Of a stretch of DNA of 64,000 bases, positions 18,960 to 29,193 are shown in pieces. A program made the translations under genes and the position numbers. The notes below the pieces were generated by a model. That model did not search any database. It saw only the letters and a program-made list of their open reading frames with translations, and was not told where the DNA came from. The stretch comes from Oscillospiraceae bacterium (lineage in GTDB: Bacteria; Bacillota; Clostridia; Oscillospirales; CAG-272), in contig SVSM01000005.1 of the NCBI GenBank assembly GCA_015064295.1, positions 1 through 64,000 of the forward strand. Reading direction: 5' to 3'. How positions within the stretch are numbered: the first letter of the stretch is position 1; every line of letters starts with the position of its first letter.

Positions 18960-19025
18960 CTTTCGGTGCCTGCATGGCAGTCCGATCAGACGGCATCAGG
19001 CAGATGATCCTGCAAGGAGACGAAT

Positions 19026-21257
19026 ATGGAGCATAAGAATTGGTACAATTTCCGTGAAGGCGTTTGGATGAACGAGATCAACGTCCGCGATTTTATCCAA
19101 AGCAACTACAAGGAATACAAGGGGGAGGACGGCTTTCTTGCCAAAGCGACTCCCCGCACCGAAGGATTGATGAAAAAGATCAATTCCCTCTTTGCCCTGG
19201 AGCGCCAGTACGGAGGGGTTCTGGATATTGACACCGCAACGGTGTCCTCTCTGACAAGCTATTCCCCCGGATACATTGACAAGAAGAACGAGATCATCGT
19301 GGGAATCCAGACCAACCGTCCCCTGAAGCGAGGGGTCAACCCCTTCGGCGGCATCCGGATGGCCAGACAGGCCTGCGAGGCCTACGGCTATCAGCTCAGC
19401 AACAAGATCGAGGAGGAATTCCGCTACCGTACCACCCACAACGACGGCGTTTTCCGCAGCTACACCGACGAAATGCGGCAGGCGCGCAAGTGCCACGTCA
19501 TCACCGGCCTTCCGGATGCCTATGGCCGCGGAAGGATCATCGGCGATTACCGCCGCGTAGCGCTGTACGGTGTCGACCGACTCATCGAGGAAAAGAAAAA
19601 CGACAAGAAGCAGCTCAACGAGGGCAATTTTGATGCCGAGCAGATCCGCCTGAGTGAGGAGCTGTACCAGCAGATCTCCTTCCTTGGCTACCTGAAGGAG
19701 ATGGCCGCCATGTACGGCTTCGACATCAGTGCTCCCGCTGCCAACGCAAAAGAAGCGATCCAGTGGACCTATTTCGCATATCTCGGTGCCATTAAGGAGC
19801 AAAACGGTGCCGCCATGTCCTTGGGAAGAGTCAGCACCTTCTTTGACATCTACATCGAGCGCGATCTGGCAAGCGGCCTTCTCACAGAGGAGGGCGCCCA
19901 GGAGCTGATCGACGATTTCGTCATGAAGCTCCGCATCGCACGCCACCTGCGTACCCCCGAGTACAACGAGCTCTTCGGCGGCGATCCCATGTGGATCACC
20001 GAAGCCATCGGCGGCATGGGCGAGGACGGCCGCACCCTCGTGACCAAGAGCAGCTTCCGTATGCTCAATACTCTCTATACTCTGGGCTCGTCCCCCGAGC
20101 CCAACCTGACCGTGCTTTGGTCTACGGCGCTCCCCGAGCCCTTCAAGCGCTTCTGCGCCAAGGTTTCGAAAGACACCGATTCCATCCAGTACGAAAATGA
20201 CGACGTCATGCGTCCCATCTACGGCGACGACTACGCCATCGCTTGCTGTGTCTCCGCCATGAAGGTGGGCAAGCAAATGCAGTTCTTCGGCGCCCGCTGT
20301 AACCTGGCCAAGCTGCTTTTGATCGCCATCAACGGCGGTTACGATACCACCAGCCATATGCACATTGGCCCGCAGATGCCGGTCATGCAGGGTGACAAGC
20401 TGGACTATGACGCCGTCATGGAGCGTTTTAACGTCTACATTCAGTGGTTGAGCCACCTCTACGTCAATACCATGAACGTCATCCACTATATGCACGATAA
20501 ATATGCCTACGAAAAGATCCAGATGGCTCTTCACGATTCCGTGGTGGAGCGATTCATGGCTTTCGGTATTGCGGGGCTTTCGGTGGTGGCCGATTCCTTG
20601 AGTGCCATCCGGTTTGCCCGGGTACGTCCCATCGTGAATGAAGAGGGCTTTGTGACCGAATTTGAAACCGTGGGAGATTTCCCCAAATTCGGTAACGACG
20701 ACGACCGCGTGGACGGGATCGCCAAGGATATGACCCATCGCTTCATTACCGAGCTTCGGAAGACGCCGACCTACCGCAACGCCATCCATACCCTGTCGGT
20801 CCTGACCATCACCTCCAACGTTATGTACGGAAAGAACACCGGCGCCACCCCTGACGGCAGAAAGGCGTTTACCCCCTTTGCCCCCGGCGCTAATCCCATG
20901 CACAACCGGGAAGAAAACGGTGCCTTGGCCTCCCTGAACTCGGTGGCCAAGATCTCCTACGACGATTGCCGCGACGGCATCTCCAACACCTTCTCCATCA
21001 CGCCTGAGGCCCTCGGCAGAACCGAAGAGGAGCGGATCGGCAATCTCGTTTCGATTTTGGACGGCTATTTCTCCAAGAAAGCCCATCACATCAACGTCAA
21101 CGTCATGAACCGCGAGACGCTGATGAAGGCCTATGAGTCGCCGGAATCCTATCCCAACCTGACGATCCGTGTTTCGGGATACGCCGTGAATTTCAATAAG
21201 CTTTCCCGAGAGCAGCAGCGGGAGGTCATCAGCCGCACCTTCCACGAGGTCTTATGA
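19026..21257 (+). CDS. pflB: Formate C-acetyltransferase (pyruvate formate-lyase)
   Basis: [24 protein letters not shown] active-site Cys pair, [17 protein letters not shown] glycyl-radical motif. Confidence 0.97.
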   Translation: MEHKNWYNFREGVWMNEINVRDFIQSNYKEYKGEDGFLAKATPRTEGLMKKINSLFALERQYGGVLDIDTATVSSLTSYSPGYIDKKNEIIVGIQTNRPLKRGVNPFGGIRMARQACEAYGYQLSNKIEEEFRYRTTHNDGVFRSYTDEMRQARKCHVITGLPDAYGRGRIIGDYRRVALYGVDRLIEEKKNDKKQLNEGNFDAEQIRLSEELYQQISFLGYLKEMAAMYGFDISAPAANAKEAIQWTYFAYLGAIKEQNGAAMSLGRVSTFFDIYIERDLASGLLTEEGAQELIDDFVMKLRIARHLRTPEYNELFGGDPMWITEAIGGMGEDGRTLVTKSSFRMLNTLYTLGSSPEPNLTVLWSTALPEPFKRFCAKVSKDTDSIQYENDDVMRPIYGDDYAIACCVSAMKVGKQMQFFGARCNLAKLLLIAINGGYDTTSHMHIGPQMPVMQGDKLDYDAVMERFNVYIQWLSHLYVNTMNVIHYMHDKYAYEKIQMALHDSVVERFMAFGIAGLSVVADSLSAIRFARVRPIVNEEGFVTEFETVGDFPKFGNDDDRVDGIAKDMTHRFITELRKTPTYRNAIHTLSVLTITSNVMYGKNTGATPDGRKAFTPFAPGANPMHNREENGALASLNSVAKISYDDCRDGISNTFSITPEALGRTEEERIGNLVSILDGYFSKKAHHINVNVMNRETLMKAYESPESYPNLTIRVSGYAVNFNKLSREQQREVISRTFHEVL

Positions 21258-21985
21258 AGGGCAGTCTCCATTCCGTCGCCCCTCTCGGCACCGTACACGC
21301 GATCCAAAGCCTGGGAACGGTAGACGGCCCCGGCGTGCGGTTCGTGGTCTTTTTGAAGGGATGCCCTTTGCGCTGCGGATGCTGCCACAACCCCGATACC
21401 TGGAGCGACGAGGGCGGAACGCGCTATTCGGCGCAGGATATTGTGGATAAGGCTGTCCGCTATCGGGAATATTTTGGGAAGGAGGGCGGTATTACCCTCT
21501 CCGGCGGAGAGCCTCTTTTGCAGGCAGAATTTGCCTGCGAGGTCTTCCGACTCTGCCATCAGGTCGGGATCCACACCTGTCTGGACACTGCCGGCACCCT
21601 TTGGAACGACGCCGTGCAGGCGCTTTTATCGGAAACCGATCGGATCCTGCTGGACATCAAATATACCACCGACCCACAGTATCGAAAATATGCCGGTTGC
21701 GGCCTGGATGTTCCCCTTGCGTTCTTACGCCACGCCGACGAGGCCTCGATCCCCGTGACCCTGCGGCAGGTGATCATTCCTACCCTGAACGATACGCCTT
21801 CAAGCATTCACGAGCTGCGCAGGATCGCCGACGCGCATTCCTGCGTGGACAAGATCGAGCTGCTTCCCTTCCGGAAAATCTGTCAAACCAAATACGATCA
21901 AATGGGAATCCCCTTCCCCTTTGCTCATCTGCCCGAGCCGAGTCACGAGACGATGGCGGCACTCAATCGGATGCTTTCCGAATGA
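21254..21985 (+). CDS. pflA: Pyruvate formate-lyase activating enzyme (radical SAM)
   Basis: [16 protein letters not shown]3CX2C motif, [17 protein letters not shown] overlap with pflB. Confidence 0.95.
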   Translation: MKGSLHSVAPLGTVHAIQSLGTVDGPGVRFVVFLKGCPLRCGCCHNPDTWSDEGGTRYSAQDIVDKAVRYREYFGKEGGITLSGGEPLLQAEFACEVFRLCHQVGIHTCLDTAGTLWNDAVQALLSETDRILLDIKYTTDPQYRKYAGCGLDVPLAFLRHADEASIPVTLRQVIIPTLNDTPSSIHELRRIADAHSCVDKIELLPFRKICQTKYDQMGIPFPFAHLPEPSHETMAALNRMLSE

Positions 21986-22002
21986 GGAGAGCAAACAAAA
22001 TC

Positions 22003-22041
22003 AAACACCTTGAAACCGTAAGGATTTCAAGGTGTTTTTTT
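22003..22041. terminator. Terminator of pflBA
   Basis: AAACACCTTGAAA…TTTCAAGGTGTTTTTTT. Confidence 0.85.
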
Positions 22042-22045
22042 GATC

Positions 22046-23047
22046 TTATCGTTCGGCGCGTCTTGCCTTAGGCAGCATGAGCAAAAGGTGAACCGCCTCG
22101 TATATGGCAAAGGAGATCGCAAGCACCCACAGGCTTTTGACCATCAGGTTATCAAACGACCGGAGCTTCGACAGCACGACGGCCACCGCCATATGCAGGA
22201 TATACACCCAAAAGGCCCCGTTCTTGCCAACCCATTTGTAATAAAAATCGCATCCGGCGTTCTTTATTCCGAGGAAGAACTGCAAGAGAAATACCGCAGA
22301 AAGAATCCCGCACCAGTACATTTCAAGTGAGCAGTATGGCGTTTTCACGAGATGATACTCGTGTATCTGCAGATAGAAGAAAAGGATTCCGAGTACAAGA
22401 TAAAGGTATTTGTACCACTTTTTCTTGTGAAAATCCACCCCCGCCAGCAGGTATCCGAGCCCAAAATTCGGCAGGCCGAAGAAGAGTGCGTTTCTCGTAT
22501 ACCGAATCGGCATATCGGTGTTCTGTATCAGGTACATATAGCCGGCGAAGAAGAAATAAATACCGTAGCAGACCGGAACGATGATCTTATAATACGATAG
22601 CTTCCGAAGCTTCACCAGCGCAAAATGGATCAGCGACACCACGAACAGCGCGATCAGAAACCACAGCTGAGCACCCGTGTAGGTAATGGGGCGGTTGAGG
22701 ATGAAAAATTCAAGGAGGAAGTCTTCGTAGAAAAGGGTGGTGAAGTAGTACCCTACCCCGTTTCCGTTGACGAAGCACAGGACAAAATCAAAAACGATAT
22801 AGAGAAGAAAGCCCGCAATCAAATAGCGAAGCGTCCTTTTGATAAAGCCAAGGGCCATTTTCTCGGCACGCTCCCGATCGGCGGTGCGGTTAAAGTATCC
22901 GCTGATGATGAAAAACATCGGCACCGCAAGCCGGTAAAGGGGAAAATGCGCGTACGTCTCCCCCGCCAAATGGATCGCGATCACCAAATAGCACAAAAAG
23001 AATTTGAAGATGTCCAGATATACGTTCCTTGAGCGTACTGTATTCAT
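22046..23047 (-). CDS. Acyltransferase family 3 (membrane O-acyltransferase)
   Basis: RNVYLDIFKFFLCYLVIAIH…VPMFFIISGYF motif, about 10 TM segments. Confidence 0.8.
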   Translation of the reverse strand: MNTVRSRNVYLDIFKFFLCYLVIAIHLAGETYAHFPLYRLAVPMFFIISGYFNRTADRERAEKMALGFIKRTLRYLIAGFLLYIVFDFVLCFVNGNGVGYYFTTLFYEDFLLEFFILNRPITYTGAQLWFLIALFVVSLIHFALVKLRKLSYYKIIVPVCYGIYFFFAGYMYLIQNTDMPIRYTRNALFFGLPNFGLGYLLAGVDFHKKKWYKYLYLVLGILFFYLQIHEYHLVKTPYCSLEMYWCGILSAVFLLQFFLGIKNAGCDFYYKWVGKNGAFWVYILHMAVAVVLSKLRSFDNLMVKSLWVLAISFAIYEAVHLLLMLPKARRAER

Positions 23048-23243
23048 CCTATGAGCCGTCCTTATCTGTTTTTATTATCATATCATATACCGGCTCAAAT
23101 TTCAAGGAGTTCTTTTGGTGGCCTGAAAGCGTGGCACTTGTAATGGAAGGGGGAGATATCCGTATCTGCATCTGTCATCCTTGCTCCGGCAGTCCGCGTT
23201 CGGACATACGTTGCCATAGAATAGTTCTTCAAGTATTGATCTC

Positions 23244-23279
23244 ATAATTATCCTCCTAGGTGTTGGTTAGGATAATTAT
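23244..23279. repeat. 11-bp perfect inverted repeat in low-GC intergenic DNA
   Basis: ATAATTATCCT (23244-23254) / AGGATAATTAT (23269-23279). Confidence 0.8.
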
Positions 23280-23370
23280 ATCGTGTGTGAGTGCGTTTGC
23301 GAATGGGCGGGAGGGGTTGTTTGCGGAAATGTTGCGAAATAATTAACGATATTGATGTTTGCGAAGTATG

Positions 23371-23399
23371 TTGAAATATGACGGATTATGTGGTATAAT
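23371..23399 (+). promoter_or_regulatory. Sigma70-type promoter upstream of the 23530 gene
   Basis: TTGAAA-17 bp-TATAAT with TGG extended -10. Confidence 0.65.
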
Positions 23400-23529
23400 T
23401 TGGTTAGCGGTTATGGAACTGAGGGATGAGTATGTTTGCAAGGCTAGATAGGTGTATATTGAAACAATATAATATACAAAGGACATTATCAAAATCATCG
23501 AGAAAAAGAAAAAGTGAGCGTATTAACCA

Positions 23530-24132
23530 ATGGATACACAAACCAAAAGAGACAATACGATCTTGCTAGGTGCAAGACTATTTTTTGTGCTTTTAATCTT
23601 TTCCTTTGTGGGCTGGATCTGGGAAGTCGTGCATGTTTCCATGCTTGCCGGAAAACTAGTCGACCGTGGATTTTTGTTTGGACCCATTTGTCCTATTTAC
23701 GGAATGACAATGATGATTGCTTATTTGCTGATCGGCATGCCCCAAAAGCCAAACGGCATATTAAAATTTACTCTGGGCAAATGGTATCAATACCCTCTAT
23801 ACGGCATCGCAGCAAGCACTCTGTCTACCCTTGTAGAGTTGATTGTCGGTTATGGCTGCGAGCTTCTGTTTGGCGTTCGTCTGTGGAATTATGCCCACTA
23901 TGTAATAACGGTTAACGGGCAAGAAATTCCTTTGCATTTTATGGGCTATATTGCATTACCAATCTCCGTGATTTGGCTTGTCCTGATTTTTGTTGTAATG
24001 GACTTCTGCTTTCCTGCCTTGTTGAAGCTCACGGAAAAAATTCCGTCCAAAGCAATCAAAATAATCGCTATCATTCTCGGTGCTATTATGGCAGCGGATG
24101 TCATTGCATCCTGCATCGCAGTCTTTATATAA
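23530..24132 (+). CDS. Putative ABC-transporter type IV / CmpB-like membrane protein
   Basis: FVGWIWEVVHVSMLAGKLVDRGFLFGPICPIYG motif. Confidence 0.75.
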   Translation: MDTQTKRDNTILLGARLFFVLLIFSFVGWIWEVVHVSMLAGKLVDRGFLFGPICPIYGMTMMIAYLLIGMPQKPNGILKFTLGKWYQYPLYGIAASTLSTLVELIVGYGCELLFGVRLWNYAHYVITVNGQEIPLHFMGYIALPISVIWLVLIFVVMDFCFPALLKLTEKIPSKAIKIIAIILGAIMAADVIASCIAVFI

Positions 24133-24318
24133 GCAGAATCGACCTGCTCACGGGTCAATCATATTTATTGCAAATATAAAGTAATATTTGCATGTAGCAA
24201 AAAATCAAAACTATTCACTGATCTGCGTAATACGCCTTCAAAACCTGCGTAGCAGGGCAAGAAAAAGAGCATTTTAAACGATGCTCCAAAATGCTCAAAA
24301 AACCTTATAAAACAATGA

Positions 24319-24348
24319 AAAACGAGCAATCCTAAGATTGCTCGTTTT
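24319..24348. terminator. Terminator hairpin next to the tRNA-Pro 3' fragment
   Basis: AAAACGAGCAATC CTAA GATTGCTCGTTTT, 13-bp perfect stem. Confidence 0.8.
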
Positions 24349-24368
24349 TGGTCTGAGTGACAAGACTT
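24349..24368 (-). repeat. 20-nt exact copy of the tRNA-Pro 3' end (possible att remnant)
   Basis: TGGTCTGAGTGACAAGACTT identical to 24511-24530. Confidence 0.85.
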
Positions 24369-24474
24369 TCATCTTGCTCGCCGGCAGACGGATGCTCCGC
24401 ATCCTTACTGCGGCAAAAGAACCGCAAGCGGTTCTTTCCTGCCTTAAGAGAAAAATCCTGTCTCTGCAAGCAAT

Positions 24475-24508
24475 ATAAAAGAGGGATAACAAAGTATCCC
24501 TCTTTTAT
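24475..24508. terminator. tRNA-Pro terminator hairpin
   Basis: ATAAAAGAGGGATA ACAAAG TATCCCTCTTTTAT, 14-bp perfect stem. Confidence 0.85.
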
Positions 24509-24510
24509 AT

Positions 24511-24586
24511 TGGTCTGAGTGACAAGACTTGAACTTGCGGCCTCTACCACCCCAAGGTAGCGCGCTACCAGCTGCGCCACACCCAG
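24511..24586 (-). tRNA. tRNA-Pro(GGG), CCA encoded
   Basis: CTGGGTG…CACTCAG acceptor stem, anticodon arm CTACC-TTGGGGT-GGTAG, GTTCAAGTC T-loop, terminal CCA. Confidence 0.92.
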
Positions 24587-24760
24587 ATACAACGCTGAAT
24601 ATTATAGCACATCCTTTCGGTTTCGTCAAGGGGTTTTTTGAATTTTTTTCAGAAAAACGTGATCCTTACCAACATCTCTCCCAAGGTTACCAAAAGCTCT
24701 CGACAAATGCAAGGATTTCCTGTATAATGAAAGGGATCACTCTTTGAAACGAGGCACCGT

Positions 24761-25950
24761 ATGACAGAACGCTCTCATTCCTCCACCCTGCGGCTCTACG
24801 AAACCGACCCCCACCTTACGGTCTTTACCGCCGCCGTGCTTGGCTGCTGCCGGACCGACAAGGGGTACGACGTCGTCTTAAACCAAACCGCCTTTTTCCC
24901 TACGGGAGGAGGGCAGCCCTGTGACGGCGGCACGCTGGGGGGCTATCCCGTCCTTGACGTAAGAATCGAGACAGACACCGTCCGCCACACCCTTCCCTCC
25001 CCTCTGCCCTTGGGGGGAACGGTCACGGGAGTCGTTGACCAAGAGCCCCGTCTTCGCCGCATGGCCAATCATTCGGGAGAGCATCTCCTGTCCGCCGTTT
25101 TGGCAAAGCGTCACGGACTTCGGAACGTAGGCTTCCACATGGGAAGCCGAGACGTGACCTGCGACTTTGACGGCATCATCGACGACGAGGCGCTCCGCAC
25201 AGCCGAGGACGAGGTGAACCGCCTGATTCGAGAAAACCATCCCATTACGTCCGCCTATCCCTCTCCCGAGACGCTGGCGACCCTGGACTACCGCAGCAAG
25301 CTGGACTTGACCGAGCACGTCCGCATCGTTTCCATCGGGGAGAACGGCACTGTGGATCGCTGCGCCTGTTGCGCCCCTCACGTCACAGCGACGGGCGAGA
25401 TCGGGATCCTCCGCATCGTCGAGCGAGAGCATTACAAGGGTGGGCTCGCCTGCACATTCTCTGCGGCGCCGATGCTCTTGAGCGCATCCGTGAGGAGGCC
25501 GACTGCATCGTGGCCCTCTCCACGCTCCTGTCGGCCAAGCCCGAGGGAGGGGCCATACAAGAGGCCGTCCGTCGCCTGTGGGAGGAGCACGAAGGGCAAA
25601 AGGAAAACCTTTCTTTCCTGAACGACGTCTTGAACGAAACGATCTGCCAAGGTCTTGACGACGGCTCTCCCTTCATCTGCCATTTTGACTTAAGGGACGA
25701 TGCCGTGGCTCTCCGTAAGCTGGCCGCCTTGGCCAATCGCAAGACCGGCACCCCGGTGGCGGTATTCGGCGGAAGCGATACGGCAGGATACAAGCTCGTT
25801 CTCTGCGCCGACAGCGGCCTGAAGGCCCGGTACGCCTCTTTGACGAAGCTTCTTCCCTGCCGCGGGGGAGGATCGGACTCGCTGATCTGCGGCTCGGTCA
25901 AGGCCGACAGGGCAGCTATTGAAGCCGCTTGCCTTACCGTCTTTTCCTAA
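24761..25950 (+). pseudogene. AlaX-type alanyl-tRNA editing protein with an apparent 1-nt frameshift near 25438-25447
   Basis: First ORF has FPTGGGQPCDGG, NHSGEHLLSAV and CCAPHV motifs; the homologous C-terminal half continues in another frame (RLHILCGADALERI…). Confidence 0.8.
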
Positions 25951-25956
25951 AAACTG

Positions 25957-25990
25957 AAAACGCCGACCGGTTGCGGTCGGCGTTTTATTT
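25957..25990. terminator. Bidirectional terminator
   Basis: AAAACGCCGACC GGTTGC GGTCGGCGTTTT. Confidence 0.85.
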
Positions 25991-25992
25991 TC

Positions 25993-26301
25993 TCATAAAA
26001 ACCGTAGGGCAAGCTCGGTCAGGTAAACGGCAAGGCAACTGCAGGCCGCTACCGTCACCAGACTCTTTCCCCAAAAGGCCAGTCCAATGGCCGCCACAAG
26101 GCCGATGGCGCCGCTGACCACCGAGTCGGTAGCGTACAGAATGGCGGGAAAGGTCATCGCCGCAAGACAGGCACAGGGAACGTAGGCAAGGAAAGAGCGC
26201 ACAAAGCGATTCTTGATCCTTCCGCGAAAGATCGTCAGAGGCAGGGCACGGATCAGGTAGGTGGTCAGTGCCATTACAAGAATGTAAAGATAGATGCTCA
26301 T
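25993..26301 (-). CDS. azlD: AzlD-family branched-chain amino acid exporter small subunit
   Basis: LTTYLIRALPLTIFRGRIKNRFVRSFLAYVPCACLAAMTFPAI. Confidence 0.85.
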   Translation of the reverse strand: MSIYLYILVMALTTYLIRALPLTIFRGRIKNRFVRSFLAYVPCACLAAMTFPAILYATDSVVSGAIGLVAAIGLAFWGKSLVTVAACSCLAVYLTELALRFL

Positions 26302-27032
26302 ACCGCCACCTCGTCTTCCTCCTCGGGAAGGGGGAACAGGAGGGCGCAGACCGTAGCAGCCAGCACCGTAACGATCACGATCGCAAGGCCCTCCGACACG
26401 TCAGAAAGGAACGGCACCCACCGAAAGAGGCAGGCAAGTCCCATAGCCAGGGCCACCGCCGCCAGGATCGGGCGACTCCTCTTGGCCTGAGGCACCACGA
26501 TAGCTACAAACATCCCATAGAGTGCCACACCGAGCGCCGTTGCGATCGAATCGGGCAGAAGACTCCCCGCCAGCGCACCGAGCAACGTCCCCCCCGTCCA
26601 ACCCACGATAGGCAGGGCACCGAGTCCCAGCATATAGGGTACCGTCAGCGGTGCCTCCTTGGCCATGGCCAGGGCAAAGATCTCATCGGTATTGTAAAAG
26701 GCGGTCAGAAGCCGCAGGCCGAGGCCGAAGCGCTTGCCCATTTTCTGCCCCAACGCCAGGCTCATCAGAGCGTAGCGGCTGTTGATGACCAGCTGTGTCA
26801 GGATCATGTCGATCATCGGCCCGCCGGCGGCGATCACCGCCAGCCCCGCAAACTGCCCGGCACTTGTCACGTTAGTCAGCGAGATCAGGGCCGCCTCCAA
26901 GGCCTTCAGCCCCTTGGTCACCGCCAAGGCGCCAAAGCCGAAGCTCACCGAAAAATAGCCGATGAAGACCGGCAGGCTGGCCTTCAGCCCCGCCAAATAA
27001 TCCTTATGTTTCACAATCGTCACCTTACCCAT
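26298..27032 (-). CDS. azlC: AzlC-family branched-chain amino acid exporter large subunit
   Basis: LPVFIGYFSVSFGFGALAV…INSRYALMSLALGQ; overlaps azlD. Confidence 0.88.
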   Translation of the reverse strand: MGKVTIVKHKDYLAGLKASLPVFIGYFSVSFGFGALAVTKGLKALEAALISLTNVTSAGQFAGLAVIAAGGPMIDMILTQLVINSRYALMSLALGQKMGKRFGLGLRLLTAFYNTDEIFALAMAKEAPLTVPYMLGLGALPIVGWTGGTLLGALAGSLLPDSIATALGVALYGMFVAIVVPQAKRSRPILAAVALAMGLACLFRWVPFLSDVSEGLAIVIVTVLAATVCALLFPLPEEEDEVAV

Positions 27033-27089
27033 CGCAAATTGGAAAAAAGGAAAGAGGAAACCGCCGAAACCCGGCGGTTTCCAGGATAT

Positions 27090-27692
27090 TTACATCTCTT
27101 TTCCGTTTAGGCGTTCGCCCACGGCGCCGCCGGGATGGATCACGGCAAACTGCTCGTTCTGGTAGCCCGTCTCCTCGATCAGAGCCGCCTGAAGGGCATG
27201 GAAGATCATGCAGAGGGCGGTGGTGGAGGTGGTTCCCTGGGCGTTGTATTTGTCGGTCTCACGGTTCACATGCTGCTTCAGCACCACGTCGGCCCCCTGA
27301 GCCAGAGGCGATTCCATATTCTCGGTCACGGTAATGACCTTAACGCCCTTTTTGCGGCAGATGGCAAGGATCGGCAGAAGCTCTGCCGTCTTACCGCCGC
27401 GGGAGGCAAAGACCATGACGTCCCCCTCGGTTAAAAAGCCGGTGGCTCCGTGAACGGCCTCGGCAGGGGAGATGAACCGTGCGGGGCGCTCGATGCAGCA
27501 GAGCAGATGAGCAAAATGCTGGCAGATGATGCCGGAATGGCCGCATCCGCTGGTGCCGATCCGCGTCGCGCCGGCAAGCAGCGCTACCGCCGCCGAGAAG
27601 GCCTCCTCGTCAAAATGATCCTTCATTTCCCGAATGCAGGCCTCTTCGATGTCATAGGCCTGTCTTGCTTGTTCCAGTGCTTCTTTTTTCAT
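27090..27692 (-). CDS. SIS-domain sugar isomerase-like protein
   Basis: RIGTSGCGHSGIICQHFAHLL, VMVFASRGGKTAELLP, HPGGAVGERL. Confidence 0.85.
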   Translation of the reverse strand: MKKEALEQARQAYDIEEACIREMKDHFDEEAFSAAVALLAGATRIGTSGCGHSGIICQHFAHLLCCIERPARFISPAEAVHGATGFLTEGDVMVFASRGGKTAELLPILAICRKKGVKVITVTENMESPLAQGADVVLKQHVNRETDKYNAQGTTSTTALCMIFHALQAALIEETGYQNEQFAVIHPGGAVGERLNGKEM

Positions 27693-27774
27693 GATGATTC
27701 TTCCTTTACATTTTTTATGGTAAAGCCGCCGTCCCCGTTACAGAATCGGGGACTGCTTGTTTATCCGTAAGGGG

Positions 27775-29181
27775 TTATCCCTTCAGGGTCTCGTCGATGG
27801 CCTTGGCGGCCACCTTCCCTGCCCCCATGGCCGAGATGACGGTCGCGGCGCCGGTCACAGCGTCTCCACCCGCGTATACAGCAGTGCGGGAGGTCAATCC
27901 CTCCTCGTTCACTACGATACCGCCCCGGGCATTGACCTCAAGGCCGGCGGTGGTATTCTTAATCAGCGGATTGGGAGAGGTACCGATGGACATGATGACG
28001 GTATCCACGTCAAGCACAAAGTCCGATCCCTCCACGGGGATGGGACGACGGCGTCCCTTGTCGTCGGGCTCCCCCAGCTCCATGCGGATACAGCGGATCC
28101 CGGTCACAAATCCGTTTTTGGGATCGCGGGGGTCGTCGGGATTTTGATAACCGAGGATCTCCACGGGATTGCAGAGAATACGGAAATCGATTCCCTCCTC
28201 CCGGGCGTGCTCCACCTCCTCCTTGCGGGCGGGGAGCTCCTCCATGGAGCGTCGGTAAACGATGTAGACACACTCGGCGCCCAGGCGCAGGGCGGTTCTC
28301 GCGGCGTCCATGGCCACGTTACCGCCGCCCACCACCGCCACCCGACCGCCCTTCATGATGGGCGTGGTTGCGTTCTCGCGGTAGGCCTTCATCAGGTTGC
28401 TTCTGGTTAAAAACTCATTGGCGGAATAGACACCCTTGAGGGACTCGCCGGGAATTCCCATAAAGTTGGGAAGCCCTGCCCCCGATCCGATAAACACCGC
28501 CTCATAGCCCATGTCGAACAGCTCGTCCACCGTCAGCGTCTTGCCAATGACCACGTTGGTCTCCACGGTGACGCCGAGGGCCTTCAGCGTCTCCACCTCC
28601 TTGGCCACGATGGCCTTGGGAAGACGAAATTCGGGGATGCCATAGACCAATACGCCTCCTGCGGTATGCAGGGCCTCAAAGACCGTCACGTCATAGCCCT
28701 TCTTGGCAAGGTCGCCCGCGCAGGTCAGCCCCGAGGGGCCGCTTCCCACCACGGCCACCCGGTGTCCGTTGGACACAGGCCTCACGGGGGGCTCGGTAGC
28801 GTTACGGTTGTGCCAATCGGCCACGAAGCGCTCCAGCCGTCCGATGCCAACCGGTTCGAACTTGATCCCCATGACGCACTTGCTTTCGCACTGGCTCTCC
28901 TGGGGACATACCCGCCCGCAGACGGCGGGGAGAGAGGAGCTTTCGGTGATGATCCCGTAAGCGCCTTCAAAATCTCTTTGCTTGATCCTTTCAATAAAGT
29001 CGGGGATCGCAATATTCACGGGGCAACCGCTGACACAAGGCATATGCTTGCAATGCAAACAGCGCTGCGCCTCGGCGACGGCCATCTCCTCGGTATAGCC
29101 TAGGGCGACCTCGTCGAAATTGTGAGCACGTACCTCCGGGGCCTGCGTCGGCATTTCGTGCTTTTTCTCTATCACCGCCAT
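27775..29181 (-). CDS. NADPH-dependent glutamate synthase-like / NfnB-type FAD oxidoreductase
   Basis: N-terminal Fe-S cysteine motifs, VAVVGSGPSGLTCAGDLAKKGYDVTVFEA; adjacent to an NfnA-like gene. Confidence 0.85.
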   Translation of the reverse strand: MAVIEKKHEMPTQAPEVRAHNFDEVALGYTEEMAVAEAQRCLHCKHMPCVSGCPVNIAIPDFIERIKQRDFEGAYGIITESSSLPAVCGRVCPQESQCESKCVMGIKFEPVGIGRLERFVADWHNRNATEPPVRPVSNGHRVAVVGSGPSGLTCAGDLAKKGYDVTVFEALHTAGGVLVYGIPEFRLPKAIVAKEVETLKALGVTVETNVVIGKTLTVDELFDMGYEAVFIGSGAGLPNFMGIPGESLKGVYSANEFLTRSNLMKAYRENATTPIMKGGRVAVVGGGNVAMDAARTALRLGAECVYIVYRRSMEELPARKEEVEHAREEGIDFRILCNPVEILGYQNPDDPRDPKNGFVTGIRCIRMELGEPDDKGRRRPIPVEGSDFVLDVDTVIMSIGTSPNPLIKNTTAGLEVNARGGIVVNEEGLTSRTAVYAGGDAVTGAATVISAMGAGKVAAKAIDETLKG

Positions 29182-29193
29182 AACGTCCTCCCC

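Noticed and set aside
18996-21245. 749-aa minus-strand ORF opposite pflB, and similar long antisense ORFs (3759-5648, 12428-14566, 15858-17822, 30225-32465, 33059-36007)
   Set aside because: They lie opposite clear conserved genes and have low-complexity, non-homologous translations (VVGGDLG-type), as expected from GC-rich codon bias.
24349-24368. A second tRNA gene
   Set aside because: Only the last 20 nt of tRNA-Pro are present; no anticodon or D arm.
24332-24592. 86-aa protein MYLGVAQLVARYLGVVEAASSSLVTQT…
   Set aside because: It is a spurious translation of the tRNA-Pro gene and its 3' fragment.
25436-25450. Programmed -1 frameshift in the AlaX gene
   Set aside because: No X XXY YYZ slippery heptamer; a lost G in a G run is simpler.
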